From contig NZ_CP025000.1 of NCBI RefSeq assembly GCF_002808045.1, positions 310,001 through 374,000 of the forward strand: 64,000 nucleotides of DNA, read 5' to 3'. A model generated the notes under the pieces. It had not been told where the DNA came from, did no database searches, and worked only from the letters and a program-made list of their open reading frames with translations. Below, piece by piece: positions 32,436 to 43,642 of this stretch. Positions within the stretch are counted from its first letter, which is position 1. Each line of letters opens with the position of its first letter. This DNA comes from Idiomarina sp. X4. GTDB lineage: Bacteria > Pseudomonadota > Gammaproteobacteria > Enterobacterales > Alteromonadaceae. Position numbers and translations under genes: made by a program.

Positions 32436-33185
32436 TTAATTGTCCAACTTAGCCAATACATCATCAGAAATATCAGCGTTATGGTAAGCGTTCTGAACGT
32501 CGTCTAAGTCTTCCAGCGCATCCAACAGCTTTAAAAACGAACGTGCGCTGTCTTCGTCCAAATCGACTTTGGTGTCGGGTACCTGTGTGACCTCCGCGTT
32601 GGACGCTTCCAGCCCTCTAGCGTCTAGCGCGTCTTTAACGGGACCAAAGTTCTCCGGTGACGTCGTAACATCGAGGCCGCTGCCCGGATATTTTACGATG
32701 TCTTCTGCTCCGGCTTCCAATGCTGGCTCCATCACATCCTCTTCGGTCACATCGGTACCGTAGCTAATAACGCCCATTTTGTTAAACAGGTAAGCCACCG
32801 AGCCGTCGGTGCCCAAGTTACCACCGTGTTTGCTAAACGCATAGCGTACTTCAGAAACCGTACGGTTTTTGTTGTCTGTCATGCATTCCAGTAAAATGGC
32901 AACGCCGTTAGGGCCATAACCTTCGTAGGTCAGCTCCTCAACGTTGTCACCTTCCATTTCGCCGGTACCACGTTTGATAGCTGTATCAATGGTGTCGCGC
33001 TTCATATTATTCGATAGCGCTTTATCAATAGCAGCCCGCAAACGCGGATTGGTTTCAGGATCGCCGCCGCCTTCACGGGCGGCGACATTAATTTCGCGAA
33101 TCAATTTTGTGAAAATTTTGCCACGCTTAGCATCCTGCGCGGCCTTTCGGTGTTTTATGTTCGACCACTTCGAGTGACCTGCCAT
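32436..33185 (-). CDS. yebC: YebC/TACO1-family protein
   Basis: A 249-residue protein with the invariant start [18 protein letters not shown] and three-domain YebC layout. Members have been described as DNA-binding regulators, and more recently as factors that help ribosomes through proline stretches; which applies here is not decidable. The position just before ruvCAB and after aspS is conserved in gammaproteobacteria. Confidence 0.95.
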   Translation of the reverse strand: MAGHSKWSNIKHRKAAQDAKRGKIFTKLIREINVAAREGGGDPETNPRLRAAIDKALSNNMKRDTIDTAIKRGTGEMEGDNVEELTYEGYGPNGVAILLECMTDNKNRTVSEVRYAFSKHGGNLGTDGSVAYLFNKMGVISYGTDVTEEDVMEPALEAGAEDIVKYPGSGLDVTTSPENFGPVKDALDARGLEASNAEVTQVPDTKVDLDEDSARSFLKLLDALEDLDDVQNAYHNADISDDVLAKLDN

Positions 33186-33219
33186 GTTTCACCCCACAAA
33201 GTTTAATCGTTGAATGTGT

Positions 33220-34989
<1,770 letters not shown>

Positions 34990-35058
34990 GTACTTTTCCT
35001 ACTACCGACGAATTCGTTAAAAGTGAAGCGCTACATTATAGCTAACTAGGGCTGAATG

Positions 35059-36513
35059 TCATCCGTCGGTGCTGGCTAAACGCACATCATTTTTGCCAGC
35101 GGCTTTGGCGGCATACATGGCTTTATCGGCGGAACGCAGCAACGTGTCTACATCGTTGCCATGGGTGGGGTACATTGCGACACCAATAGACACACTGACT
35201 TCCAGCTGCTGCTTTTTTACTTTGTAAGGCTTGGCCAACTGCACAACTAACTTGCGAGCAACGGCAAGAGCCGAACCGACAGCAATGGCTGTCGGCAAAA
35301 TAACCACGAACTCATCGCCACCGTGGCGGCAAACAGTATCGGAGCGACGCAGTAGGTTTTTCATACGTTGAGCCGCCTGTATGAGTAACTCGTCGCCATA
35401 ATTGTGGCCAAAATCGTCATTAATTAGCTTAAAGCCGTCAAGGTCTAAAAACAGCACCGCAAATGGCTTTTGTGTTCTTTCGCTCTGACGTAGCGACTGC
35501 TCGAGGCGATCCTGCATTAAATTTCTATTCGGCAACCTCGTCAGCTCGTCATGGGTGGCAATATGACGAATACGACGCTCAGCTGCTTTACGGGCTTTTA
35601 TTTCTTTACGAAGACGACTGTTCCATATACCAAAGCTAAGAATAACCAAGAGTACAACAGAGCCTATTTTCATTCCCAACTCAAGCAACTCTTCGTCACT
35701 CCAACCCTGTTCTAATTCGTACCCATACCATTTGCGCTTTAAGGCATCACGCTGCTGTGGAGTTAGCGAATTAATACCTCGGTTTAGTAAAGTCACCAAC
35801 GGCTGCCAGTCATCACGCACCGCAAGATATAAGGCGTTCCCCTGAGTCGAATCCAGCACCGACAGCTTCGACCCAGGTAATGGATATTCCTGAAGTTCAT
35901 CAACTAAAATAGGTAAGCTATCGACATAAGAATCCACCATACGGTTACGCAATCGGTCAATACCTTCATCAATATCGGACACACTGACCACTTCGATTCG
36001 TCCCGTATCAACCAGCTGGGACTCAATGCTGTATCCTTTAACAACGGCAACCCGCTGACCGTGTAATGCGCCCATTCTCACGCTACTACCCGAACGCATA
36101 TCTGAATCCAGCGTCAGCACTGCCCAGGGCATCGACCAGTAACTTTGGGTGAAATCCATGCTTTGGTTACGCTCAACAGAATAGGAAACACTGGTCAGCA
36201 CATCAATATCTTTATTGGCTATAGCCTCTAAGCATTCCTGCCACTGTCCACACGCTGTCCAAACCAATTCAACATTCATTGATGCGGTAAATTGCTTCAG
36301 TAAGTCAACGTCGAGCCCGGCGGCACCATTTTCGGTTTGATAAATAAGCGGTTGCAACTGGTTTGGTACACCAACCCGAATGGTTGGGTGTTGCTCTAAC
36401 CACGTATCAGGCGCATAGGCATAGGTGGGCGCAGGCATTAGTGTCCCAAGCGACATAGCCAGGCTCATCACGGAACAAAAATACAGTGTTTTATGCCAAA
36501 TACGGGTCAACAA
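35059..36513 (-). CDS. Diguanylate cyclase with periplasmic solute-binding sensor domain
   Basis: A 484-residue membrane protein expected to make c-di-GMP in response to a periplasmic small molecule. Signal/anchor segment 1-33; family 3 solute-binding domain at about 43-265 (HPTIRVGVPNQLQPL start, as in amino-acid binding proteins); TM helix at about 281-297; GGDEF domain 315-484. The active-site GGDEF is at 398-402 and the inhibitory RxxD motif (RRSD) at 389-392, so product feedback is likely. No EAL domain. It may feed the PilZ protein at 14374-16293, though no direct link is shown. Confidence 0.92.
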   Translation of the reverse strand: MLTRIWHKTLYFCSVMSLAMSLGTLMPAPTYAYAPDTWLEQHPTIRVGVPNQLQPLIYQTENGAAGLDVDLLKQFTASMNVELVWTACGQWQECLEAIANKDIDVLTSVSYSVERNQSMDFTQSYWSMPWAVLTLDSDMRSGSSVRMGALHGQRVAVVKGYSIESQLVDTGRIEVVSVSDIDEGIDRLRNRMVDSYVDSLPILVDELQEYPLPGSKLSVLDSTQGNALYLAVRDDWQPLVTLLNRGINSLTPQQRDALKRKWYGYELEQGWSDEELLELGMKIGSVVLLVILSFGIWNSRLRKEIKARKAAERRIRHIATHDELTRLPNRNLMQDRLEQSLRQSERTQKPFAVLFLDLDGFKLINDDFGHNYGDELLIQAAQRMKNLLRRSDTVCRHGGDEFVVILPTAIAVGSALAVARKLVVQLAKPYKVKKQQLEVSVSIGVAMYPTHGNDVDTLLRSADKAMYAAKAAGKNDVRLASTDG

Positions 36514-36622
36514 CAGTTTCCTCCAACTAAGACGGCGATATATTAATCAAAACGCGGCTGTCCGTCAGCTCTAATTATCGGTAAAATACACAATATGTTT
36601 ACTTTATTTATCAAGTTGCCCT

Positions 36623-37354
36623 ATGAGCCAACACGACACTATTTTTTCTAAACCTCTGCCGAGTGTGTCTGACTTTTGCTTTGACCAGCAAGTTGTTGAA
36701 GTGTTTCCCGATATGATTAATCGGTCAGTTCCCGGCTATTCAAGTATTTTACAGACCTTGCCGCAGTTGGTTCGCCGTTACGCGCAAAACAATACCCATC
36801 TGTACGACTTGGGCTGTTCACTGGGTGCAGCCACACTGGCTATGCGAAAGGGCTGTGAACACCTGGACAACTGTAACATGATTGCGGTTGATAATTCCGA
36901 ACCAATGATTGAGCGCGCCGGTTTGCATTTAGGTGGCTTTAAAAGTCAGGTTCCCGTTGAGCTGCGCTGCGAAGACATTAACGAAACGCGCATTGAAAAC
37001 GCATCGGTAGTGGTGTTGAACTTTACCTTGCAGTTTGTCCCACCAGAAAAACGCGAGACCATGATACAACACATTTATGATGGCATGACTGACGGTGGTG
37101 TTTTGCTCATCGCGGAGAAGTTCCGCCATACCGACGACACCATGAACGATGTGCTGATTGATTTGCACCACGACTTTAAGCGAGCCAATGGTTACAGCGA
37201 GCTGGAAATTAGCCAAAAGCGAGCGGCTATCGAAAATGTCATGAAAGTTGATACTCTGGAAGCGCATGAGCAGCGTTTTCAAAAGGTCGGCTTTGAGCAT
37301 CACACGGTATGGTTTCAATGTTTCAACTTCGCGGCCATGCTAGCGGTTAAATAA
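36623..37354 (+). CDS. cmoA: Carboxy-S-adenosyl-L-methionine synthase CmoA
   Basis: A 243-residue SAM-dependent enzyme that makes carboxy-SAM from SAM and prephenate, the donor for 5-oxyacetyl-uridine at tRNA position 34. The N-terminal signature FDQQVVEVFPDMINRSVPGY and the SAM motif LYDLGCSLGAAT are characteristic. cmoB follows 17 bases later, as in E. coli, so the two steps are cotranscribed. Confidence 0.96.
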   Translation: MSQHDTIFSKPLPSVSDFCFDQQVVEVFPDMINRSVPGYSSILQTLPQLVRRYAQNNTHLYDLGCSLGAATLAMRKGCEHLDNCNMIAVDNSEPMIERAGLHLGGFKSQVPVELRCEDINETRIENASVVVLNFTLQFVPPEKRETMIQHIYDGMTDGGVLLIAEKFRHTDDTMNDVLIDLHHDFKRANGYSELEISQKRAAIENVMKVDTLEAHEQRFQKVGFEHHTVWFQCFNFAAMLAVK

Positions 37355-37371
37355 AGGATTACCAATAACCA

Positions 37372-38343
37372 ATGATTGACTTTAGCAACGATCTAAAAGC
37401 GCTTATCAGTAGCCCTCACAAGCAGTGGCTGGATACACTGGCACCGCAGCTAACCGCCTTTAATAATAACCCCCACGGCAATTTAAAACGCTGGCAACGC
37501 GTGGTTGAACAGCTGCCCCGGCTCAACACGGAAAAGGGGCACTTAAGCGACACAGTAACGGTTGGATCTCCGGAAGAAGCCTCAGATTCCGATCGAGCCC
37601 GCATAACAGGGCTATTGCAGCAATTGCAGCCCTGGCGCAAAGGCCCTTTTGATCTGTTTGGTGTCTTCATTGATACCGAGTGGCGTTCGGACTGGAAATG
37701 GCAGCGGGTACAACCGCATATCGATGACTTAAGCGGTAAGCAAGTGTTAGATGTTGGCTGCGGCAGTGGCTACCACCTATGGCGTATGTTGGAGGCGGGT
37801 GCTGAGCAAGTTTGGGGAATTGACCCGGGCGAGTTGTTTTTAATGCAGTTTCAGGCGATTCGTAACATGATGCCGGCAAAATACCAGAAAAAAGCGCATT
37901 TTTTCCCAGTCGGGATTGAACATATGCCAGAGCTTAAAAGCTTCGATACGGTATTCAGCATGGGCGTTTTGTATCATCGCCGCTCGCCATTGGCCTTTTT
38001 GCAAGAGCTTAAATCGTTGCTAAAACCCGGTGGTCAGCTCGTGTTAGAAACCATAGTTGTCGAGGGCGACGAAACCACCGTGATGTTACCCGGCGAACGA
38101 TATGCACAAATGCGCAACGTTTGGTTTTTACCCAGTGCAAAAGCCTTGGCGGTTTGGCTTGAGCGGTTGGGCTTTAAAGATATTTCCGTTGTTGACCACA
38201 ACACAACGTCACTTGAAGAACAACGTCGTACGGAGTGGATGACCGGTGAGTCTTTAGCAGACTTTTTAGATGCGGAGAACCCAGACTTAACTGTGGAAGG
38301 TTATAAAGCGCCTATTCGGGCCGTATTAACGGCCCGTGCTTAG
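37372..38343 (+). CDS. cmoB: tRNA U34 carboxymethyltransferase CmoB
   Basis: A 323-residue methyltransferase-fold enzyme that transfers the carboxymethyl group of carboxy-SAM to 5-hydroxyuridine-34 in tRNAs. The SAM site VLDVGCGSGYHLWRMLEAGA is near residue 125; the N-terminal 100 residues are the CmoB-specific helical domain. A hairpin (CGGGCCGT 38317-38324 with ACGGCCCG 38329-38336) covers its last codons but lacks a T-run. Confidence 0.96.
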   Translation: MIDFSNDLKALISSPHKQWLDTLAPQLTAFNNNPHGNLKRWQRVVEQLPRLNTEKGHLSDTVTVGSPEEASDSDRARITGLLQQLQPWRKGPFDLFGVFIDTEWRSDWKWQRVQPHIDDLSGKQVLDVGCGSGYHLWRMLEAGAEQVWGIDPGELFLMQFQAIRNMMPAKYQKKAHFFPVGIEHMPELKSFDTVFSMGVLYHRRSPLAFLQELKSLLKPGGQLVLETIVVEGDETTVMLPGERYAQMRNVWFLPSAKALAVWLERLGFKDISVVDHNTTSLEEQRRTEWMTGESLADFLDAENPDLTVEGYKAPIRAVLTARA

Positions 38344-38357
38344 CGTTTTACTGCCAT

Positions 38358-39248
38358 TTAAGCGCCTTTTAGCGACTTAATGTATTGTTTCATGTCGCTG
38401 CCCAACTCCGGGTGGCGCATGGCATGCTCAATGAAGGCTTGCGCATAACCAAGTTTATTACCACAGTCATGGCTTTTGCCTTTCATGTAATAAGCATTCA
38501 CCGACTGCTTTTCAAGCAACATTGCCATTGCGTCCGTTAGCTGTATTTCATTACCTGCACCCACTGGCGTTTTCTCTAATAAAGGCCACAAGTCTGCAGA
38601 GAATACATAACGGCCCACTACGGCAAGATCCGATGGTGCTTCTTCTTTAGACGGCTTTTCAACCAGTTGAGTAATGGGCGCTTGCTCACCCGGCTTTAAT
38701 TCCTCGCCACCAATGTCCGCAATACCATATTTGCTGACGTCTTCGTGAGGTACTTTCTCAACCATCACCTGCGAGTGACCGGTTTCATCAAAGTTTTTCA
38801 CCATTTCCGCTAAGTTATCGCGGTTTAAACTACAGCTGGCTTCGTCCACTAATACATCTGGCAATACTACGGCGAATGGCTCGTTGCCAACGAGTGGCTG
38901 TGCACATAACACGGCGTGACCTAAACCTTTTGCCTGGCCCTGGCGCACATGCATAATGGTGGTGTTTTTCGGACAAATCGCCTGAACTTCGGCTAACAAT
39001 TGTCGTTTAACGCGCTGTTCGAGCGTGGTTTCCAGCTCAAAACTGGTATCAAAATGGTTCTCAATCGAGTTCTTACTCGAATGTGTGACCAAAATCACAT
39101 CGGTAAGGCCTGCTGCCGCACACTCTTCGACAATATATTGAATAAGGGGTCTGTCGACCAGTGGTAACATTTCCTTTGGAATGGCTTTGGTTGCCGGTAA
39201 CATCCGGGTTCCGAGACCGGCGACCGGTATTACAACTTTTCTGACCAT
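38358..39248 (-). CDS. galU: UTP-glucose-1-phosphate uridylyltransferase
   Basis: A 296-residue nucleotidyltransferase that makes UDP-glucose for envelope polysaccharides. The start [20 protein letters not shown] is the GalU nucleotide-binding signature, and [13 protein letters not shown] near the end is also diagnostic. I chose the ATG at 39248 with AGGA upstream; the frame runs on to 39326, but that extension has no family support. A galU neighbour of an RssB-like gene is also the arrangement in E. coli. Confidence 0.95.
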   Translation of the reverse strand: MVRKVVIPVAGLGTRMLPATKAIPKEMLPLVDRPLIQYIVEECAAAGLTDVILVTHSSKNSIENHFDTSFELETTLEQRVKRQLLAEVQAICPKNTTIMHVRQGQAKGLGHAVLCAQPLVGNEPFAVVLPDVLVDEASCSLNRDNLAEMVKNFDETGHSQVMVEKVPHEDVSKYGIADIGGEELKPGEQAPITQLVEKPSKEEAPSDLAVVGRYVFSADLWPLLEKTPVGAGNEIQLTDAMAMLLEKQSVNAYYMKGKSHDCGNKLGYAQAFIEHAMRHPELGSDMKQYIKSLKGA

Positions 39249-39339
39249 AGCAGCTGTCCTTACAATTAATTCATTCGAAAAAGAGGGCAAGTTTATAACC
39301 GTTAAGCATGTTATAATGCAAGCCATTCAGTAAAATTCA

Positions 39340-39663
39340 ATGAAACAAATTATGGCGTTATATTTTTCTTCTCGCAGTATCCCACAACTTAAGGCATACA
39401 GTTTCACTGAGCGTGCAATGATTCTATCAATCGCTCAGGAGAAAATGCCAGTTCCACGCCGCTTAATTTGCAATTTAGCGAAACTGGTGCCTATCTGTGT
39501 CATCTTTTTTTTAGTTGTAGAAGTTGAAGGATGGTGGAAGTTGTTAGCGCTATTGGTGGCCGGTATCGGTTACCCATTATTCACACAGCCCATTAATATC
39601 AATATGTCGATGCCTTATATTGATAAAGCCGTTAAGCAGTTTGAGGCTCAGCGCTCACAATAA
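39340..39663 (+). CDS. Small predicted membrane protein, function unknown
   Basis: A 107-residue protein with two adjacent hydrophobic segments at about 47-61 and 66-83 and short polar ends, so a hairpin-like inner-membrane topology is expected. It resembles uncharacterised proteins of Alteromonadales (I think the DUF6170 type), but I assign no function. Start choice between ATG 39340 and ATG 39352 is uncertain because neither has a good Shine-Dalgarno. It is divergent from galU, and its last 32 bases overlap the end of the RssB-like gene on the other strand. Confidence 0.7.
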   Translation: MKQIMALYFSSRSIPQLKAYSFTERAMILSIAQEKMPVPRRLICNLAKLVPICVIFFLVVEVEGWWKLLALLVAGIGYPLFTQPININMSMPYIDKAVKQFEAQRSQ

Positions 39664-40621
39664 GCTCTTTGCCATAGCAGCGGCAATGCAAGCGATGCAG
39701 CGACTCTAAATGATGCGTGCGATAATTTGCGTGCTTCCAAATACCCAAGGCTAAGTCTGGCTTGGCACTGGGCGATGGCTCTAATTTGTCGCCAGCCTGC
39801 GCCCATTGCCAATGACCGGTTTCTGTATCAAGTACACCTACCATGATATCGAAAGCGGTTCTTACCTGAGAGTGGCAGAGTTCAATATTCAGGTGCTCTA
39901 ACAGCATTCCCGGCTGCACCAAAGTATTGTCCATACCTGATAAGTACTGCCGTATGACCGGGTCTACCAAAGTTTTCAGTACCAACAGCGGTACCAGGTT
40001 TTGCTCGGTTGCATTTTGCGCCGCCGCCATAACCACCAGCGCTTTGCCATTTCCTAACGACCGATAATCGACCCAGGCAGGTGTTGTGTCTGCCGGATGA
40101 GTTGCACACTCAAAGTTATACGCACCAACTCTCAACGGGCTTTTAGGCAGTAACTCTTCGGTTAGCTTCCCGGCTATCATGTCGTCCTGATAAATGACAT
40201 CAATGTGCGCATCAAGCTCCCAAATGTCGTGCAAATAGGAAGTTTCGAGTTCATGTCGCTCCAGACAATGTCCGATGGCACTGTCCAACACATCAAGACT
40301 TTGTAATGGTTTAACAAGGTAATCCCAGGCACCAAGGCGCACTGCTTCACGAATGTCTGACATTTTCTCAGATGCGGAGATAACTATAATAGGCAAGTGG
40401 GCACAAACTTTTAGAAGTCTTTCTATGACTTCCAGACCATTAATGTCCGGTAAGTTTAAGTCACAAAGTACAACATCAGGACACTGTTGCTCGCAAAGGG
40501 CAACCCCTTGTTGCCCGGCACCAGCGCAGCACACGTCATAACCATGCTGGCAGAGATACTCTTTCAGCATGGACTGGAATACTAAGTCGTCTTCAATAAC
40601 CGCAACGTGCGCTTTCGACAT
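39632..40621 (-). CDS. rssB: RssB-like response regulator with degenerate phosphatase domain
   Basis: A 329-residue protein: receiver domain 1-120 with acidic pocket (IEDD), phospho-acceptor Asp in VVLCDLNLPDINGLE, and Lys in YLVKPL. The C-terminal half is a PP2C-like module without the metal-binding Asp motifs that an active phosphatase needs. RssB has exactly this layout and length (337 in E. coli), where it delivers RpoS to ClpXP, and sits beside galU. Orthology is therefore likely but not proven, and RpoS delivery is inferred. It follows mlaA by 55 bases on the same strand. Confidence 0.75.
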   Translation of the reverse strand: MSKAHVAVIEDDLVFQSMLKEYLCQHGYDVCCAGAGQQGVALCEQQCPDVVLCDLNLPDINGLEVIERLLKVCAHLPIIVISASEKMSDIREAVRLGAWDYLVKPLQSLDVLDSAIGHCLERHELETSYLHDIWELDAHIDVIYQDDMIAGKLTEELLPKSPLRVGAYNFECATHPADTTPAWVDYRSLGNGKALVVMAAAQNATEQNLVPLLVLKTLVDPVIRQYLSGMDNTLVQPGMLLEHLNIELCHSQVRTAFDIMVGVLDTETGHWQWAQAGDKLEPSPSAKPDLALGIWKHANYRTHHLESLHRLHCRCYGKELIVSAEPQTA

Positions 40622-40676
40622 GGTTCAATTCTCTTTGCTCACCATGTCTTAAGCATTGTTCAGGAATAGAGATCCG

Positions 40677-41438
40677 TCAACGTGACTCGTCGTCAAAATC
40701 CTCAAAGTCACCGTCGAACTCATCATCAAATTCTTCGAAGTCACCGAAATCATCTTCCGGTAAGGGCGGATTACCATCGTATACCTGATCTTTCCAACGC
40801 TGATAATAAACGTCTTTCACAAAAGAATATGGGTCAAGTGAGTTTTCCAGTACCTGCTCCTGGTCACGCAAACGTATGCGCATTTCGAGACCTTTCACCG
40901 TGTAGCGAAGCACATCAACCGGCCAGGTCAGTGACGGGTATGGGAAATATTGCCCATCAGCGTAGTCACCACCGCGATCAACAATAACGGTCGGGCCTAG
41001 TAATGGGAGCATAACGTACGGTCCCTCAGGTACCCCCCAAACGGCCAGCGTCTGACCAAAGCTTTCTTCTTTTTTCTCAAGCCCTATCGGTGTTGCCACG
41101 TCAAACAGACCGACCAGCCCTACTGTAGAATTAATTAAAAAGCGCCCCAGTGATATGCCCGCATCACCCAGTTTCCACTGCAGGATGTTATTCACAAAAG
41201 ACGACGGCTCTTCTAAGTTCTCAACGGCGTTATACAGTGACGTGCGGATAGGCTGAGGTACGTCATCATAAACATTTGCTGCCGGTTGAATAACCACTTC
41301 GTCAACATCGCGGTTAAACTCCCACATGCCGCGGTTAAAATCCTCAAATGGGTCACGAGGGTCGGCATAAGGATCTTCCGGAGTGGAAGAGCACCCAACT
41401 AACAATACTGAGAAAAGTAACAATCCGTATTTTTTCAT
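40677..41438 (-). CDS. mlaA: Outer-membrane lipid asymmetry lipoprotein MlaA (VacJ)
   Basis: A 253-residue lipoprotein with lipobox LVGC (Cys16). The MlaA core follows, with DPFEDFNRGMWEFNRDVD and FLINSTVGLVGLFDVA. MlaA forms a ring in the inner leaflet of the outer membrane and removes stray phospholipids from the outer leaflet for return by MlaC. The last 24 or so residues are an unusual Asp/Glu/Phe-rich tail (DFGDFEEFDDEF and so on) not found in the E. coli protein. The rest of the mla operon is absent. It overlaps ccmI by four bases. Confidence 0.93.
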   Translation of the reverse strand: MKKYGLLLFSVLLVGCSSTPEDPYADPRDPFEDFNRGMWEFNRDVDEVVIQPAANVYDDVPQPIRTSLYNAVENLEEPSSFVNNILQWKLGDAGISLGRFLINSTVGLVGLFDVATPIGLEKKEESFGQTLAVWGVPEGPYVMLPLLGPTVIVDRGGDYADGQYFPYPSLTWPVDVLRYTVKGLEMRIRLRDQEQVLENSLDPYSFVKDVYYQRWKDQVYDGNPPLPEDDFGDFEEFDDEFDGDFEDFDDESR

Positions 41439-42643
41439 TCTTGAATCCGTGTTGATAAAGTCACTGTCGCTGTTTGACTCGCCTTAGCTTTAATAGTCAC
41501 TGTCGACGCTTCCAGATCACCCGACTCGGCTTCAATATTCTCATCTTGTGAAACACGAGCACGAACTGTCCATTCATCTAAATCAGACAATTTATGGTCC
41601 GGTAACATGGCGTTGTCGTTTGATAAGGTATAGGTCACAGGAAAGCCTTTGACCGGCTCGCGAACCACAGCCGCCGGCATAGGCGTGTCGTTCCCGGTGA
41701 CATAGACAAACAGCGTTGCGTTTTCAGGGAGAAACTCGCGAACGGCAGAATCAATATTCACCTTAACGGTTAATGTAATTCCTGCACTTGCTTGCTGTTG
41801 CTTCGCGTCTGCTAACGCATTCTGAACAGCCACGTAACGCTCTGAGCCGGGCGATAATTGTTCCTGCAGCAGCTCCCAGGCTTGAATCGCCTGCTCCCAA
41901 TCCTGTTGTTCATACGCCACGAAGCCCAGTAGCGACAATGCTTCTATATTCGCGGGATTCAACTTTAAGGCGCGTGCCAGTAAGTTAGCTGCTTTCGCTT
42001 TATTTTGTGCTGAACCGGACATAAGTAAGAAGCGACTATAACTCACCAGCGTGTTGAGTCGTTCAGGCTCTAAATCCAATGACTTTTGAAACGCCTCGTC
42101 CGCTTCATCCGGAGCGCCAATATCCACCATTAGACCAGCATATATCCACCAGGCAATAGCATCATCCGGATCGCTCATCAGCTTCTGACGAAGACCCAAC
42201 GCGAACAGGTTAAGTTCTTCAGGTTCAGCTGCCTGAGCTTGTTCACTTAAAAGCTTTTTGCCCAGTTCAGGCAAGCGTTCGCGTGCCTCTGACGCTTGTT
42301 CCTGTAACTGCCAACTACCAAAACTCCAATACAAAACAACCGATATAACAACGACAATGGCAGCGGGCAAAACAACCGGCGCGGGACGCCAATCGACACT
42401 TTCTTCAATGTCTTTACTGTCATTCACAAAGGTTTTATCGAGTTCCTGTTTGGAATAGTCGAACTCTTCGTCAGATAAGCCGTGCAAAGAACGCTCTTCT
42501 TCTAGCTCAGCTAAACGTTGCTCGTACCAGCGCCTGTTCTCATCCTGTCTTTTTTGAATACGACGCTGCTTCCCTGTCGCCAATAAAACAAAAACGACAG
42601 CAACTAACAGCATCAATAACATTACGATGATTAAACTAGTCAT
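41435..42643 (-). CDS. ccmI: Cytochrome c maturation protein CcmI (CycH)
   Basis: A 402-residue membrane protein with two TM helices (about 4-22 and 94-112) flanking a cytoplasmic loop, then periplasmic TPR repeats (about 150-270) and a C-terminal beta domain. CcmI holds apocytochrome c and presents it to the CcmF-CcmH haem ligation complex. It is a separate gene from ccmH here, unlike the fused E. coli CcmH. It overlaps ccmH by 8 bases at its start. Confidence 0.92.
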   Translation of the reverse strand: MTSLIIVMLLMLLVAVVFVLLATGKQRRIQKRQDENRRWYEQRLAELEEERSLHGLSDEEFDYSKQELDKTFVNDSKDIEESVDWRPAPVVLPAAIVVVISVVLYWSFGSWQLQEQASEARERLPELGKKLLSEQAQAAEPEELNLFALGLRQKLMSDPDDAIAWWIYAGLMVDIGAPDEADEAFQKSLDLEPERLNTLVSYSRFLLMSGSAQNKAKAANLLARALKLNPANIEALSLLGFVAYEQQDWEQAIQAWELLQEQLSPGSERYVAVQNALADAKQQQASAGITLTVKVNIDSAVREFLPENATLFVYVTGNDTPMPAAVVREPVKGFPVTYTLSNDNAMLPDHKLSDLDEWTVRARVSQDENIEAESGDLEASTVTIKAKASQTATVTLSTRIQE

Positions 42644-43094
42644 TGTCGTTATTCCTTAACCGTTCTAATTGAGCACGTTCTTCTGGGGTCAGGGCGGCTT
42701 GCTCTTTTTTCTGGCGAGTTAACACAACCGCAACGCCAATACCGATAATTACAATAACCAAAGGCCCAAACCAAAGCACCGCTGTTGCGGCCGTAAAGGG
42801 GGGCTCATAATGCACAAAGTTACCGTAACGCTCGACCATAAAGTCGATAATTTCCTGCTTGGACTTACCTGCCTTCAGCATTTCATAACTTTTATCCCGC
42901 ATGTCTTCAGCCAGCGGCGCATTAGAGTCAGCAATGTTTTGGTTCTGACACTTCGGACAGCGCAACTCCTTAATTAACTGTTGGTAGATTTCTCGCTGTT
43001 GTTCACTGTCAAATGAACGCGATAGGGCATCTTGCGCGCTTGCACTAAAAACAAGAACGCTTAACAGAGTCACCAAAAGGAGTAGTCGGCTCAT
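42636..43094 (-). CDS. ccmH: Cytochrome c maturation protein CcmH
   Basis: A 152-residue thiol oxidoreductase: signal peptide 1-20, the motif LRCPKCQNQNIADSNAPLA with the redox-active C-x-x-C, and a C-terminal TM helix at about 103-125. It reduces apocytochrome c cysteines for haem attachment. It is the short form without TPRs because CcmI is encoded next to it. The start overlaps the ccmG stop by four bases. Confidence 0.95.
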   Translation of the reverse strand: MSRLLLLVTLLSVLVFSASAQDALSRSFDSEQQREIYQQLIKELRCPKCQNQNIADSNAPLAEDMRDKSYEMLKAGKSKQEIIDFMVERYGNFVHYEPPFTAATAVLWFGPLVIVIIGIGVAVVLTRQKKEQAALTPEERAQLERLRNNDND

Positions 43095-43642
43095 TGCGCC
43101 TCCTGCTTCAGCTGTTCATAAATGGGTTTCAATGTGCTCTGCCAATTACGCGCATTCACATCGCCAACATGGCGATATCGAATAACGCCCTCCTCATCAA
43201 TAAAGTAGGTTTCGGGAGCGCCATAAACACCAAACTCAAAAGCCACATTCCCTTCTGGGTCAAACAAATTAATGGTGTACGGGTCGCCTAACGTGTTCAG
43301 CCAGTTTACCGCTTTCTCACGCGAGTCGTCTTTATAGTTTAAGCCGACAATGGGTATGCCTTCTGACGCCAGCTGATTCAAAAACTCATGCTCTGCACGA
43401 CACGTCGGGCACCAGGTTGCCCATACATTCAACAACATCGGCTTACCTTTTAGCACAGATTCGTCATAAGCTATGCGAGTGTCGTAAAGGTCGACGCTTT
43501 CAAACGCGGGTACCGGCTCGTTAATTAGCGCCGAATCGAGTTTTGTCGGGTCACTCCCCAAGCCCTTTAACAAAAAGGCGGCTAGTGCGATAAATAAAAT
43601 GAGCGGTGCAAATAATACAACCCAGCGAAGGTTCTTATTCAT
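43091..43642 (-). CDS. ccmG: Thiol:disulfide interchange protein DsbE/CcmG
   Basis: A 183-residue membrane-anchored periplasmic thioredoxin: TM anchor at about 7-25, active site ATWCPTCRAEH near residue 72, and the GVYGAPETYFID segment with the cis-proline. It keeps apocytochrome c cysteines reduced in the Ccm pathway. I chose the ATG at 43642, with GGAGG 5 bases upstream; the frame extends to 43699 without support. Its first 8 bases (ATGAATAA) overlap the ccmF stop. Confidence 0.94.
   Translation of the reverse strand: MNKNLRWVVLFAPLILFIALAAFLLKGLGSDPTKLDSALINEPVPAFESVDLYDTRIAYDESVLKGKPMLLNVWATWCPTCRAEHEFLNQLASEGIPIVGLNYKDDSREKAVNWLNTLGDPYTINLFDPEGNVAFEFGVYGAPETYFIDEEGVIRYRHVGDVNARNWQSTLKPIYEQLKQEAQ

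Noticed and set aside
38317-38336. Perfect 8-bp hairpin at the end of cmoB
   Set aside because: It lies within the coding sequence and is followed by TGCTTAGCG without a T-run on either strand, so I do not call it a terminator.
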